64,000 nucleotides of DNA from Caulobacter mirabilis (GCF_002749615.1 NZ_CP024201.1:682001-746000), one strand, 5' to 3'. Shown: positions 52,579-61,021, numbered from the stretch's first letter. Program-made: numbers and translations. Notes: generated from the sequence alone by a model not told the origin.

Positions 52579-53294
52579 AGCCGTCGGTCCCCGCCGTAGT
52601 CCGCCAGGTCCGGCCGCTCCCGCAGAAAGGCGCGGATATCCTCGGAGCCGAAGGCGCGGTTCCGCGGATAGAGGGCGTCGTAGACGGCGGCGACGAAGGC
52701 ATAGTCGTCGGGCCGGTCGACCGTCCAGCGGACGTCGGCCTGGTCGTCCGGCGCCGGCAGCCAGGCCAGGCGGTAGAGGTCCGGCCGGGTCCAGACGCCC
52801 CAGGTCACGTGTTCATGCTCCTCCGGCGTCGTCGCCCGCTGGGCGGCCAGCCGCAAGGCGTCGGCGGTGACCACCTCGACGTCCAGGCCCTTGGCCCAGG
52901 CGCCCGGCTCGGGGCTGTTGCTGGCGTAGTCGCATCCGCTGTCGAGCTGCAGGGCGATGGTCGCGTCGATGACCTCGGGATCGGCCAGCGGACAGTCGGC
53001 GGTCAGGCGCACGACCTGGTCGGCCGGAAAGACCTCCAGCGCCCCGACGAACCGCGCCAGCACGTCATCGAGCGGTCCGCGATGCACCGCCACGCCCTCG
53101 CGGCGGCATGTCTCGGCCAGAACGTCGTCCTCGGGCCCCGTGCTGGTGGCGACCACCAGCCGGTCGATCCGTCGCGCCCGCGCCACCCGCTCGATCTGGC
53201 GCACGATCATCGGCGCGCCAGCCAGCGGCATGAGCACCTTGCCCGGCAAGCGGGTGGAGCTCATGCGGGCCTGCAGGACGGCGAGGACGGTCAT
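52575..53294 (-). CDS. SpsF-like cytidylyltransferase
   Basis: 239 residues. VLAVLQARMSSTRLPGKVLMPLAGAPMIVRQIERVARARRIDRLVVATS is the nucleotidyltransferase signature of the SpsF/NeuA-like group, and VVRLTADCPLADPEVIDATI carries the metal-site Asp. In Bacillus subtilis, spsE, spsF and spsG encode NeuB-like, cytidylyltransferase-like and PseG-like proteins. The same three types occur here (pseI, this gene and pseG). It probably activates the nonulosonic acid as the CMP form. The TGA overlaps the pseG ATG (ATGA). First gene of the operon. Confidence 0.88.
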   Translation of the reverse strand: MTVLAVLQARMSSTRLPGKVLMPLAGAPMIVRQIERVARARRIDRLVVATSTGPEDDVLAETCRREGVAVHRGPLDDVLARFVGALEVFPADQVVRLTADCPLADPEVIDATIALQLDSGCDYASNSPEPGAWAKGLDVEVVTADALRLAAQRATTPEEHEHVTWGVWTRPDLYRLAWLPAPDDQADVRWTVDRPDDYAFVAAVYDALYPRNRAFGSEDIRAFLRERPDLADYGGDRRL

Positions 53295-53342
53295 CGCCGC
53301 CGGACGCTAGAGGCATTCGCCGGGGTTGGGAATCCAGAGGGC

Positions 53343-54098
53343 TTAGTCCTCTTCGGCGCTGAGCACCGAAGCAATGAGCTCGGGGCTCTCCTCACTGATG
53401 AGTTGGAGCCAGAGGATCGTGTCTCGACAATGCTCAGCCGGCGTAAGGACGCCGCTGCTGGGGTCGGCCATCACGGCCAGGAACTCAAGGCTGCCGCCAG
53501 CCTTCTCGTAGCGCAGGACCACCGGTTCCAGGGCTCCATCCTTCAAGGGCGCGTGGCGAAGTTTCTGCTTGGCTCCCGAGATGGCCGTCCTCATTTCCGT
53601 GGCGCTGTAAGCCTGCAGCGCCCGAACCGCCTCCTCCGGCAAGGAAGCGTACATCTCCATCGTCGAGCCGCGGCCGGCGCCGAATTCCCGGCAGGCATGT
53701 AGATTGTACTTCTGCAGGACCTGCGTCGCGGCGACGTGCTGGACCATCAGGGCCTTCAACTCCGCCGCCGAGGCCTTGGGTAGGTCGGGCAGCAGCCGGA
53801 GCTGGATGGCGGTGATGAAGGTGCTCGTTCGCTCCATGACCTGTTGGGTGTTTAGGGCTCCCGTGCTTGCGTCGCGCAGCAGCTGGGTCTCGAACGGCCC
53901 GTACTCCTCAGGGAAGCTCTCCTGGATCAGGGTGAGCACGGGATTGCTGGCGATCGCCCCGCGAAAAGCCTTGCGATCGGCCTCCGAAACCTCCTGCGAG
54001 GCGACCGAAGGCGGCGGCGAAGTCGATGCAGCGATCGCAGAAGGCGGAAACAGGACAAGGGCCGCGAAAATCGCGACCGTTGTAGCTCTGAACTTCAT
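53343..54098 (-). CDS. Secreted protein of unknown function
   Basis: 251 residues from ATG 54098 (the ATG directly before it is possible but too close to the G-run). A signal peptide (FRATTVAIFAALVLFPPSAIA) precedes a helical protein with few cysteines (LHACREFG, AEHCRDT). Codon use is somewhat less GC-biased than in neighbours, judged by eye from codons such as TTT, AAA and GCA. Not clearly linked to the sugar genes upstream on the same strand. I do not recognise the family. Confidence 0.75.
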   Translation of the reverse strand: MKFRATTVAIFAALVLFPPSAIAASTSPPPSVASQEVSEADRKAFRGAIASNPVLTLIQESFPEEYGPFETQLLRDASTGALNTQQVMERTSTFITAIQLRLLPDLPKASAAELKALMVQHVAATQVLQKYNLHACREFGAGRGSTMEMYASLPEEAVRALQAYSATEMRTAISGAKQKLRHAPLKDGALEPVVLRYEKAGGSLEFLAVMADPSSGVLTPAEHCRDTILWLQLISEESPELIASVLSAEED

Positions 54099-54140
54099 CA
54101 TAACCCCCGAAACTGACGGGATCATAGCGGCTGAGGCCGG

Positions 54141-55142
54141 CTAGGAAAGCGTCAGCCGCTTGGCCTCCATTCGCGCCAGCACCTCGGCGGCGGCGCGGTC
54201 GGTCTCGGCCAGGGGTTCGTAGGTCCAGCCGTGGAAGGCGCCGCCGAACGGACGGGCGGCGCCGTGGCGCTCCAGCTCCTCGTGGAACAGCCGGAACTTC
54301 AGGCTTGAGCCGTCCATCTTCAGGATGAAGACCGGCTTGCCGGTGCTGGCCGCCTCGGTGGCCATGTTGGCCGAGTCCTCGGTGACCAGGATGTAGTCGG
54401 CGCCGGCCAGGAAGGCGAAATAGGGGTTGTCGCCCGTCCCGTCCCAGATCAGGCCGGGCAGGTTCTTCAGCCGCGCGGTCAGCAGCGCCCGGGCCTGGCC
54501 GGGCGTGCGCCGCGAGAAGGTCATCAGCAGCGAGCCGCCTTCCTGCTCGAGCGGCAGCTGAATCTGATGCGCCATCTCGGCGGCGCGCTCGGGCGAAAGG
54601 TCGAAAGCCTTGGATCGGCCCCCGATCAGCACCGCCGCCCTCGGGCGGGGCAGGGGATCGATGGCCTCGGCGAAGCGGGCGTACTCGTCCTCCAGCTTCT
54701 TGGCCGTGACCCGGTGCGGCGCGCCGATGATCGAGACGACGTTGTCGCCCTTGAGGCGGTCGTGGTTGGGCGGGACGACCAGATCGAAGAACTGCGATGG
54801 AACGCGGGGATCCTGAATCTGGACCACGAAGGTCTTGCCGCCCGACCACTTCCGCATGCGGATGGCGAGGGGCAGGGTCGCGCGACCGGCCGCGACCAGG
54901 ATGTCCGGCCAGGGCCCGTCGACCTGGCTTTCGGGCGTCAGCCAGCGCTTGGGAAAAGGCACCAGCCACCAGGGTAGGCGGCCCAGCCAGCCTTTCCAGG
55001 CGATGCGCTTGATCACGATCTGGGCCTTGCGTTGGCGCGCAATGGCTTCGGCCAGGCCGATGGCCTGGGCCTCAATGCCGGCGCGTCCGTCGGACATCGC
55101 CCAGATCGTCAGGGGGGGAGGAGCTTGCTTGGCCACGATCAC
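54141..55142 (-). CDS. ELM1/GtrOC1 family protein (mitochondrial fission ELM1-like)
   Basis: 333 residues with a GTG start. LTIWAMSDGRAGIEAQAIGLAEAIARQ, WPDILVAAGRATLPLAIRMRKWSGGKTFVVQIQDPRVPSQFFDLVVPPNHD and LVTEDSANMATEAASTGKPVFILKMDG match the family named after plant ELM1. Bacterial members are widespread in alphaproteobacteria, look like GT-B glycosyltransferases, and are suspected to act in envelope sugar metabolism; the fission name should not be carried over. It lies between a secreted protein gene and greA. Confidence 0.87.
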   Translation of the reverse strand: MIVAKQAPPPLTIWAMSDGRAGIEAQAIGLAEAIARQRKAQIVIKRIAWKGWLGRLPWWLVPFPKRWLTPESQVDGPWPDILVAAGRATLPLAIRMRKWSGGKTFVVQIQDPRVPSQFFDLVVPPNHDRLKGDNVVSIIGAPHRVTAKKLEDEYARFAEAIDPLPRPRAAVLIGGRSKAFDLSPERAAEMAHQIQLPLEQEGGSLLMTFSRRTPGQARALLTARLKNLPGLIWDGTGDNPYFAFLAGADYILVTEDSANMATEAASTGKPVFILKMDGSSLKFRLFHEELERHGAARPFGGAFHGWTYEPLAETDRAAAEVLARMEAKRLTLS

Positions 55143-55189
55143 TCAATATCCATCATGGCCAAGCCTCTTCCGGCCGCCGAAAGCGACCG

Positions 55190-55663
55190 TCAGATCCACT
55201 CCACCTTGAGGATTTCGTAGGCCTTCACGCCGCCCGGGGTGTTGACCTCGACGACATCGCCCACGCCCTTGCCGATCATCGCGCGCGACAGCGGCGAAGA
55301 CAGCGAGATGCGGCCGGCCTTCACGTCGGCTTCGTGGTCGCCCACGATCTGGTAGCGACCCTCGTCCTCGGTGTCCTCGTCGACCACGGTGACGGTCGCG
55401 CCGAACTTGATCTGTTCGCCGGAAAGCTTGGTGACGTCGATGACCTGCGCGCGCGCGATCTTGTCCTCGATCTCGGCGATCCGGCCTTCGATCCAGCCTT
55501 GGCGTTCCTTGGCGGCGTGATACTCGGCGTTCTCGGAGAGATCGCCGTGCGCACGCGCTTCCGCGATGGCGGCGATCACGTTCGGCCGCTCCACCGTCTT
55601 GAGACGCTTCAGTTCTTCGTCGAGGGCCGTGTAGCCCCCGGCGGTCATCGGCACTTTTTCCAT
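55190..55663 (-). CDS. greA: Transcription elongation factor GreA
   Basis: 157 residues, the standard length. [62 protein letters not shown] is the N-terminal coiled coil with the acidic tip (Asp/Glu of GDLSENAEY), and the C-terminal FKBP-like domain ends [25 protein letters not shown]. It enters the secondary channel of RNA polymerase and triggers cleavage of backtracked RNA. The gene stands alone; its upstream faces the EamA gene across 170 bases. Confidence 0.97.
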   Translation of the reverse strand: MEKVPMTAGGYTALDEELKRLKTVERPNVIAAIAEARAHGDLSENAEYHAAKERQGWIEGRIAEIEDKIARAQVIDVTKLSGEQIKFGATVTVVDEDTEDEGRYQIVGDHEADVKAGRISLSSPLSRAMIGKGVGDVVEVNTPGGVKAYEILKVEWI

Positions 55664-55833
55664 TCGGAGATGAGCTCGGCTTCGCCCTGGGAGGAGGTGA
55701 TTTCCGATCGCGGACGCGGACGACCGGGGGCGGCGAGACTAGTCCGCGATGTTCGAAAATTCAAGGCTGCATACCGCAGCGCAACAGGAAGGGGTTGATT
55801 GCCGTCCGCAGCGGAAGTCTGTCACACGGAGTC

Positions 55834-56670
55834 ATGGACCTCGCCCAAGGCGCCGCGCTGATGATGATCGCCTCGGGCGCCGCCCATGCGGTGGTCAACG
55901 CGATCCTCAAGGCCGGCAAGGACAAGATGTCCAGCCGGGCGCTGATCGACGGCTTTTCGGCCCTGCTGGTGCTGCCCGCGGCCTTCTTCGTCTCGCTTCC
56001 GCATGGCGCCTGGGGCTGGCTGGCCGGCAGCTGGGCGACGCACCTCGTCTACCTGTTCTGCCTGATCAAGGCGTTCGAGCGGGCCGACATGACGGTGGCC
56101 TATCCGATCGCGCGGGGCGTCGCGCCGGCCCTGGCCGCCACGGCGGCGGTGCTGGTGTTCGACGAGCCGCTCACCTGGCTGGTCGCGGGCGGGATCGGGC
56201 TGGTGTCGTTGGGGGTGATGATCGTCGGGCTGGGCCGTCATGCCGACCGGCGCGCGCTCGGCTGGGCCGCGGCGACCGGGGCGACCATCGCCGTCTACAC
56301 CGTCATCGACGCTCAGGGCGTGCGGGCCGCCCCAAGCGCGCTGAGCTACATCGTCTGGGTCTACCTCGCCTTGGGCGGCGGGATCGCCTTGCTGTTCGCG
56401 CTATGGCGCGGGCCTCGCTTCATCCTGGCGGCGCGATCGGAGTGGAAGGCCGGCCTGGCCGCCGGAGCGCTGTCGATCGTGACCTACGGCCTGGCGCTGT
56501 GGGCCTATCGGCTGGGCGACACGCCCCGGCTGGCGGCCCTGCGCGAGACGTCGATCGTCTTCGCCCTGGCCATCGGCATCCTCTTCCTCCGTGAACGGAT
56601 GACGGCCGGCCGGATCGCCGGGGCGCTGGTGATCGGCTTGGGCGCGGCCCTGCTCTTGGCGGGCGGCTGA
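55834..56670 (+). CDS. EamA/DMT family transporter
   Basis: 278 residues from ATG 55834; a longer TTG start at 55795 is less likely. Ten hydrophobic helices in two EamA halves: residues 5-140 (ending FDEPLTWLVAGGIGLVSLGVMIVGLG) and 145-278 (ending LFLRERMTAGRIAGALVIGLGAALLLAGG). Both halves end with the typical E/R-x-LxxxxxxG pattern. It moves an unknown metabolite across the inner membrane. It is followed after 20 bases by a GNAT gene, probably co-transcribed. Confidence 0.88.
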   Translation: MDLAQGAALMMIASGAAHAVVNAILKAGKDKMSSRALIDGFSALLVLPAAFFVSLPHGAWGWLAGSWATHLVYLFCLIKAFERADMTVAYPIARGVAPALAATAAVLVFDEPLTWLVAGGIGLVSLGVMIVGLGRHADRRALGWAAATGATIAVYTVIDAQGVRAAPSALSYIVWVYLALGGGIALLFALWRGPRFILAARSEWKAGLAAGALSIVTYGLALWAYRLGDTPRLAALRETSIVFALAIGILFLRERMTAGRIAGALVIGLGAALLLAGG

Positions 56671-56690
56671 GCGCCGCCTAGGTAGGGCCC

Positions 56691-57212
56691 ATGAGTATCG
56701 AGATCCGCCCCTGTGGCCCCGAAGACGCCGACGCCCTGGCCCTGGTCGCCGCGGCCACCTTCCTGGAGACCTACGCCGGGGTCATCGACGGGCGGGATAT
56801 CCTGTTCCAATGCGGCAAGGTTCACACGCCGCAGGCCTACGCCAAGCATCTCGCCGACCCGACCCGGCGGCTGTTCCTGGCCGAGCAGGCGCCGGGCGGC
56901 GCGCCGGTGGGCTTCATCCTGCTCAGCAAGCCCGACCTGCCGGTCGAGACCGGGCCGGACGACGTGGAGCTGACGCGGATCTACCTGCTGCACCGTCACC
57001 ACGGCGGGGGACTGGGCAAGCGGCTGATGCAGACCGCCGTCGCCGCCGCCCGCGAGGCGGGGGCGAAGCGGCTTCTGCTCGGCGTCTACAGCGAGAACGA
57101 GAAGGCGCTGGCCTTCTACGCCCGCAACGGCTTCGAGCGGGTCGGGACGCGGATCTTCCACGTCGGCGACAACGGCTACGACGACTACATTCTGGCGAAG
57201 GATCTGACCTAG
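56691..57212 (+). CDS. GNAT family N-acetyltransferase
   Basis: 173 residues. EIRPCGPEDADALALVAAATFLETYAGVIDG starts the fold. The acetyl-CoA site is VELTRIYLLHRHHGGGLGKRLMQTAVAAAREAGAKRLLLGVYSENEKALAFYARNGFERVG, with the HxxxGxG motif and the C-terminal Tyr typical of the family. The substrate is unknown. It is the last gene of a two-gene unit and is followed immediately by a strong hairpin. Confidence 0.9.
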   Translation: MSIEIRPCGPEDADALALVAAATFLETYAGVIDGRDILFQCGKVHTPQAYAKHLADPTRRLFLAEQAPGGAPVGFILLSKPDLPVETGPDDVELTRIYLLHRHHGGGLGKRLMQTAVAAAREAGAKRLLLGVYSENEKALAFYARNGFERVGTRIFHVGDNGYDDYILAKDLT

Positions 57213-57259
57213 AGCGCGTCAGGCGGAAGTGTTTGCGGTTCCGCCGCCCGGACGCGCTC
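57212..57259. terminator. Strong two-part hairpin after the GNAT gene
   Basis: Outer stem GAGCGCGTC (57212-57220) with GACGCGCTC (57251-57259), and inner stem GGCGGAA with TTCCGCC (57222-57228 and 57239-57245). It begins at the last base of the stop codon and lies between convergent genes, so it can end transcripts from both sides. It may also be a dispersed repeat. Confidence 0.7.
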
Positions 57260-57275
57260 CCAAGCCCGAGGCCCC

Positions 57276-58070
57276 CTAGCGGGCCGTCATGCCGCCGTCG
57301 ATCACCAGCTCGGCGCCGGTCATGTAGCGGGACTCGTCTGAGGCCAGGAACAGCACGCCCTCGGCGATGTCGGCCGGCCAGCCCTTGTGGCCGAGCGGGG
57401 TCGCCACGGCGGTCATGTCGTCGAGGTCCATCGCCCGGGTCGGAGCCGCGTTGCTCGATCCGCCGCCGGCCAGGGTGTCGCTGATCGTGTCCCAGATCGG
57501 CGTCTCGATGATGCCAGGGTGGACCGAGTTGACCCGCACGCCGTCGCGGGCCTGGGCGCATTCCATCGCCGCCGCCTTGGTGAACAGCCGCACCGCGCCC
57601 TTGGTCGCGCAGTAGCTGGTCATGTTGGCCGCGCCCATCAGTCCGGCCACGGACGACATGTTGATGATGCTGCCCCCGCCGCCTTCGCGCATGAGGGGCA
57701 GGCTGTGCTTCACGCCCAGGAACACGCCCTCGACGTTGATGGCCTGCTGCCGGCGCCAGGTCTCCAGCGTGATCTCGGTCACCGGCCCGCCGACGCCGAT
57801 CCCGGCGTTGTTGACCAGAACGTCCAGCCGGCCGAACAGCTCGCGGGCCTTCGCCACGACGGCGATCCAGGCATTCTCGTCGGTGACGTCGTGACGCAGA
57901 TAGACGGACGCGCCGCCGATCTCACGCGCCGCCGTCTCGCCCTTGGCGTCCTGAATGTCCGTCAGGACGACCGACGCGCCCTCGGCCGCAAGCCGCTGGG
58001 CGCACGCCAGCCCGATACCGCTCGCCGCCCCGGTGACCAGAGCGACCTTCCCCGCAACCCGACCTGACAT
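57276..58070 (-). CDS. SDR family NAD(P)-dependent oxidoreductase
   Basis: 264 residues. ALVTGAASGIGLACAQRLAAEGASVVLTDIQD has the cofactor motif and an Asp that favours NAD, NNAGIGVGGP lies near residue 88, catalytic Ser in INMSSVAGLMG near 138 and YCATK near 152. Its C-terminal ASDESRYMTGAELVIDGGMTA is that of classical tetrameric SDRs such as cyclohexanol or 3-alpha-hydroxysteroid dehydrogenase types. A perfect palindrome lies 24-38 bases upstream. GST is the next gene upstream on the same strand. Confidence 0.9.
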   Translation of the reverse strand: MSGRVAGKVALVTGAASGIGLACAQRLAAEGASVVLTDIQDAKGETAAREIGGASVYLRHDVTDENAWIAVVAKARELFGRLDVLVNNAGIGVGGPVTEITLETWRRQQAINVEGVFLGVKHSLPLMREGGGGSIINMSSVAGLMGAANMTSYCATKGAVRLFTKAAAMECAQARDGVRVNSVHPGIIETPIWDTISDTLAGGGSSNAAPTRAMDLDDMTAVATPLGHKGWPADIAEGVLFLASDESRYMTGAELVIDGGMTAR

Positions 58071-58093
58071 CGGCGCTTCTCCCTATTGTGTTT

Positions 58094-58108
58094 GTTATCG
58101 GTGATAAC
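58094..58108 (-). promoter_or_regulatory. Perfect palindrome GTTATC-GGT-GATAAC upstream of the SDR gene
   Basis: The six-base arms match exactly. It lies 24 bases before the SDR start in a short AT-rich stretch, where a promoter is expected. The shape suggests a TetR- or GntR-type dimer site; no such regulator gene is next to it in this window. Confidence 0.6.
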
Positions 58109-58137
58109 TTTAGGGGGAAGCCGCCGCTCGGCAATGC

Positions 58138-58806
58138 CTATTCGGCGTAGGCGTAGGGGCCGCCCTTCTCCAGCGCGGCGCGGTAGGCGGGGCGGTTGTG
58201 GATGCGGTGCAGGAAGGCGGTCAGCTTCGGCCGGCCCTCCAGCGCGCCGCCGCGGCTCGCGCCGGCCTCGATCGGGAAGCTCATCATGATGTCGGCGGCG
58301 CTGAACTCGCTTCCGGCGAACCACTCCGACCTGCCGAGTTCGGCCTCCCAATAGTCGAAATGCGCCTTCAGCTGGGGATCGACGAAGCTCTTCTGGGCCG
58401 TGTTGGCGATGCCGTTCACGATCGGCTTGACCAGGAGGGGCGCGCGTTGCGGCAGCACGCCGAACACCAGCTTCATCAGCAGAGGCGGCATCGCCGAGCC
58501 TTCGGCGTAGTGCAGCCAGTAGGTCCAGCGCTGGCGATCGGGCGTTCCCGCAGCCGGCCGCAGGCGTCCGCCGCCGTAGGTCTCGACCACCGTCTCGACG
58601 ATGGCCCCCGTCTCGGCCAGCACCACGGCGCCGTCGGTGATCACCGGCGACTTGCCCAGTGGATGGATCGCCTTCAGCTCCGGCGGGGCCAGCATGGTCT
58701 TGGGATCGCGCTGGTAGTGGCGGATCTCGTAGGGCAGGCCGAGCTCTTCCAGGAGCCACAGCACGCGCTGGGAGCGGGAGTTGTTCAGGTGATGGACGGT
58801 CAGCAT
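58138..58806 (-). CDS. Glutathione S-transferase family protein
   Basis: 222 residues. The N-terminal thioredoxin-like domain has VHHLNNSRSQRVLWLLEELGLPYEIRHYQRD, the cis-Pro segment PLGKSPVITDG and the glutathione-gamma-Glu site LAETGAIVETVVETYGGG. The helical C-terminal domain contains FSAADIMMSFPIEAG (conserved Asp). The catalytic position reads N-N-S, so Ser is the likely glutathione activator. It detoxifies electrophiles or peroxides in the cytosol. Upstream is a 21-base palindrome; the SnoaL gene precedes it on the same strand. Confidence 0.92.
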   Translation of the reverse strand: MLTVHHLNNSRSQRVLWLLEELGLPYEIRHYQRDPKTMLAPPELKAIHPLGKSPVITDGAVVLAETGAIVETVVETYGGGRLRPAAGTPDRQRWTYWLHYAEGSAMPPLLMKLVFGVLPQRAPLLVKPIVNGIANTAQKSFVDPQLKAHFDYWEAELGRSEWFAGSEFSAADIMMSFPIEAGASRGGALEGRPKLTAFLHRIHNRPAYRAALEKGGPYAYAE

Positions 58807-58860
58807 CGCGAGGCTCCGGTTTCGTCGGAGACCCTAGCGCGACGCCGCGGTGAGTCCAGG

Positions 58861-58881
58861 ATAATTTACTACGTAAATTAT
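58861..58881 (-). promoter_or_regulatory. 21-base AT-rich perfect palindrome between SnoaL and GST genes
   Basis: Arms ATAATTTAC (58861-58869) and GTAAATTAT (58873-58881) match exactly around TAC. The right arm overlaps the SnoaL stop codon, and the site lies 55 bases upstream of the GST start. In this GC-rich sequence such a long AT palindrome is unlikely by chance and suggests a dimeric repressor site for GST. Confidence 0.7.
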
Positions 58882-59255
58882 TTCTGCGCGGGCGGCGTGA
58901 CTTGGGCCGGGTCGTAGTAGAACCGCTCCTCGGCGATGCGGTCGCCCTCCCAGCGCTGCCAGGCGATCTCGTCCAGGGTCACGGTGGGTCCGCCGGCGTG
59001 CGGCGTCATCTCGAACACCCAACGGATCGCCACCCGGTCGCCGTCGACCAGGGCGATCGATCCCCGGCGCGCGGCGATCCGGCTCCGCGCGAGGGCGGCC
59101 TTCTCGTTCTCGACCAGCGCGGGGCGGCCGGTCAGCTTGCGCCCGACGTTCTCCTGCATGGAGGCTTCGTCGGTGTAGAAGGCCTCGATCGCCTCGACAT
59201 AGTCGCCGCGCTCGACGGCGGCGACGAAGGCTTCCACGCGGTTCCGGTCGGGCAT
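58878..59255 (-). CDS. SnoaL-like/NTF2-fold protein
   Basis: 125 residues. MPDRNRVEAFVAAVERGDYVEAIEAFYTDEASMQENVGRKLTGRPALVENEKAALA is the usual start of the SnoaL-like fold, followed by beta strands VDGDRVAIRWVFEMTPHAGGPTVTLDEIAWQRWEGDRIAEERFYYDPAQV. Fold members act as isomerases, cyclases or binding proteins; no role can be named. The TAA stop lies within the palindrome in front of the GST gene. Confidence 0.87.
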   Translation of the reverse strand: MPDRNRVEAFVAAVERGDYVEAIEAFYTDEASMQENVGRKLTGRPALVENEKAALARSRIAARRGSIALVDGDRVAIRWVFEMTPHAGGPTVTLDEIAWQRWEGDRIAEERFYYDPAQVTPPAQK

Positions 59256-59451
59256 CGGTCTCTCATCCCTGATTGTCCGGCGGTCCCGCCGCCGACCCGC
59301 GATATGGGAGGGGCTTCGCCCGAACGCGAGGGCGCTTGAACGCAGCGGTCATGAGCGAGGTCCTTTTGGCGACCGTCTGGTTCAAGACCGGACGCCGCGT
59401 CTCCCCGATCCTGCCGTCCTGATTACAGGGCGGGTTACAAGGAGATGCGCG

Positions 59452-60321
59452 ATGAAGCGGGTGATCGGAGCGGTCTATGCGCCGGCCATGTTGGCGGTGT
59501 TCAACGGGGCGGCGATCTTCGCCGTCGCCATGGGCTGGCCGCCCGCAACACTCGGCGGTCTCGCGCTGGCGGCGATCTCGGCTTCCTTCGCCTGCGAGCG
59601 ATGGGCGCCCTACCAACCGGACTGGAACCGGCCTCGCGGAGACGTCCGGCGCGACCTTGCCCACGCCCTGACCAACGAGGGCCTGACATTGTTGGCGCTC
59701 GGCGCGATCCCGCTGCTGGCCGCGGTGCGTCCGTGGGCGGGGATCTGGCCGACCGAATGGCCGGTGTGGGCTCAGTGGCTGGTCGCGGTGGTCGTCGCCG
59801 ACCTGGGGATCACTCTGACCCACTATTTCAGCCACCGGTGGGCCTGGCTGTGGCGCTTCCACGCCGTGCACCATTCGCCGACCCGGATGTATGGCTTCAA
59901 CGGGCTGATGAAGCACCCGGCGCACCTGGCCGCCGAGATGGGCGTGGGGACCGCGCCGCTGCTGCTCGCCGGGATGCCCTACGAGGTCGCGCTGCTGCTC
60001 GGCTTCTCGGTGATGATCCAGCTGCTGCTCCAGCATTCCAACGTCGACATGCGCATCGGGCCGCTGCGCCGCGTCCTGGCCCTGGCGCCGGTGCATCGCT
60101 CGCACCACCGCAAATGGGCGAAGGAAGGCGATGTGAACTTCGGCCTGTTCCTGACGGTCTGGGACAGGCTGCTGGGGACGGCGGTCTGGGAGCCGGACCA
60201 CCGGTTCATTTCGGACGACATCGGGATCGGGACGCAGCCGGACTATCCGGTCGGCTATCTCGCTCAGCTCGCCGAGCCGTTCCGGAAAGCCGAGGCGGTC
60301 GAGGTCAGCGAGATCTCGTGA
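59452..60321 (+). CDS. Sterol desaturase/fatty acid hydroxylase family protein
   Basis: 289 residues with a strong AAGGAGA ribosome site. About four to five transmembrane helices and the di-iron histidine clusters of the family: HYFSHRWAWLWRFHAVHHSPTRMYGFNGLMKHP near residue 125 (HxxxH and HxxHH) and HRSHHRKWAKEGDVNFGLFLTVWDRLLGT near 218 (HxxHH). These membrane enzymes hydroxylate or desaturate lipids using O2. The lipid substrate (fatty acid, carotenoid or other) is unknown. Its end overlaps the convergent AraC gene by 17 bases. Confidence 0.9.
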   Translation: MKRVIGAVYAPAMLAVFNGAAIFAVAMGWPPATLGGLALAAISASFACERWAPYQPDWNRPRGDVRRDLAHALTNEGLTLLALGAIPLLAAVRPWAGIWPTEWPVWAQWLVAVVVADLGITLTHYFSHRWAWLWRFHAVHHSPTRMYGFNGLMKHPAHLAAEMGVGTAPLLLAGMPYEVALLLGFSVMIQLLLQHSNVDMRIGPLRRVLALAPVHRSHHRKWAKEGDVNFGLFLTVWDRLLGTAVWEPDHRFISDDIGIGTQPDYPVGYLAQLAEPFRKAEAVEVSEIS

Positions 60322-61021
60322 GGGCCTGGCCGGCCGTAACGCCGAAGGTCGCCTTCAGCGTTCGCGCGAAATGGGCAGAGTCGGCGAAGCCTGCCGTGTG
60401 GGCTGCGCGGGTGGCGTCCTCGCCGGCGGACAGGGCGGCGGCCGCCAGCCGCAGCCGTCGCCACTGGACATAGCGCCGGAAGGGGACGCCGACTTGGTCG
60501 GCGAAGCGGTGGCGGAAGCGTTCGGACGACAGGCCGGACGCCTTCGCCGCCGCCGCCAGGGAGGCCGGCCCGTCGGCGATCATCGTCTCGATGGCCTCCA
60601 GGGCGGCGGCGATGCGGGGATCGGACGGCGCGGCGGGCGTGTCCGGTTCAGCCAGCCACCGGGCCCAGAAGCGTGGGCCTTGAGGCGCCGAGATCAGGAC
60701 CAGGGCTCCCGCCGAGCGGGCGGCTTCGAGGCGTTCGGCGACGGACGGCGGCAGCCGGCGAGCCGGCTCGACGAAGACCAGTTCCGCGTGTGGGTGGGCG
60801 CCGAGCCGATGGGCGACGAGGGGATCGACGAGGACACAGCAGCCGGTCGCGGTCCGGCCCTCGGCGTCGGTGATCGCGATCGGTTCGGGCGCGAAGACGG
60901 CCTGGGCGGCCAGATGGCGGTGGATCGCCGCATCGCCGACCGCGCCGCGCCAGACGGCCCAGCCGTCGCCGAGGTCGAGATCGCCGGACCAGCCGGCCGG
61001 TTTGGGCGCCGAGGACGTCAT
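60305..61021 (-). CDS. AraC family transcriptional regulator
   Basis: 238 residues. The C-terminal double helix-turn-helix is LAAAAKASGLSSERFRHRFADQVGVPFRRYVQWRRLRLAAAALSAGEDATRAAHTAGFADSAHFARTLKATFGVTAGQAL. The N-terminal half is a small cupin-like sensing domain (WRGAVGDAAIHRHLAAQAVFAPEPIAI). The gene is convergent with the hydroxylase gene with a 17-base overlap, and 33 bases upstream of the chemoreceptor's stop on the same strand. Its target is not clear. Confidence 0.9.
   Translation of the reverse strand: MTSSAPKPAGWSGDLDLGDGWAVWRGAVGDAAIHRHLAAQAVFAPEPIAITDAEGRTATGCCVLVDPLVAHRLGAHPHAELVFVEPARRLPPSVAERLEAARSAGALVLISAPQGPRFWARWLAEPDTPAAPSDPRIAAALEAIETMIADGPASLAAAAKASGLSSERFRHRFADQVGVPFRRYVQWRRLRLAAAALSAGEDATRAAHTAGFADSAHFARTLKATFGVTAGQALTRSR

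Noticed and set aside
54141..55142. Reading the ELM1 family name as evidence of a fission function.
   Set aside because: The name comes from a plant protein; bacterial members resemble GT-B sugar enzymes and have no link to mitochondria.
59263..59352. A 29-codon minus-strand frame directly upstream of the SnoaL gene that could be a leader peptide.
   Set aside because: No ribosome site, no conserved pattern and no attenuator hairpin could be recognised, so it is not called.
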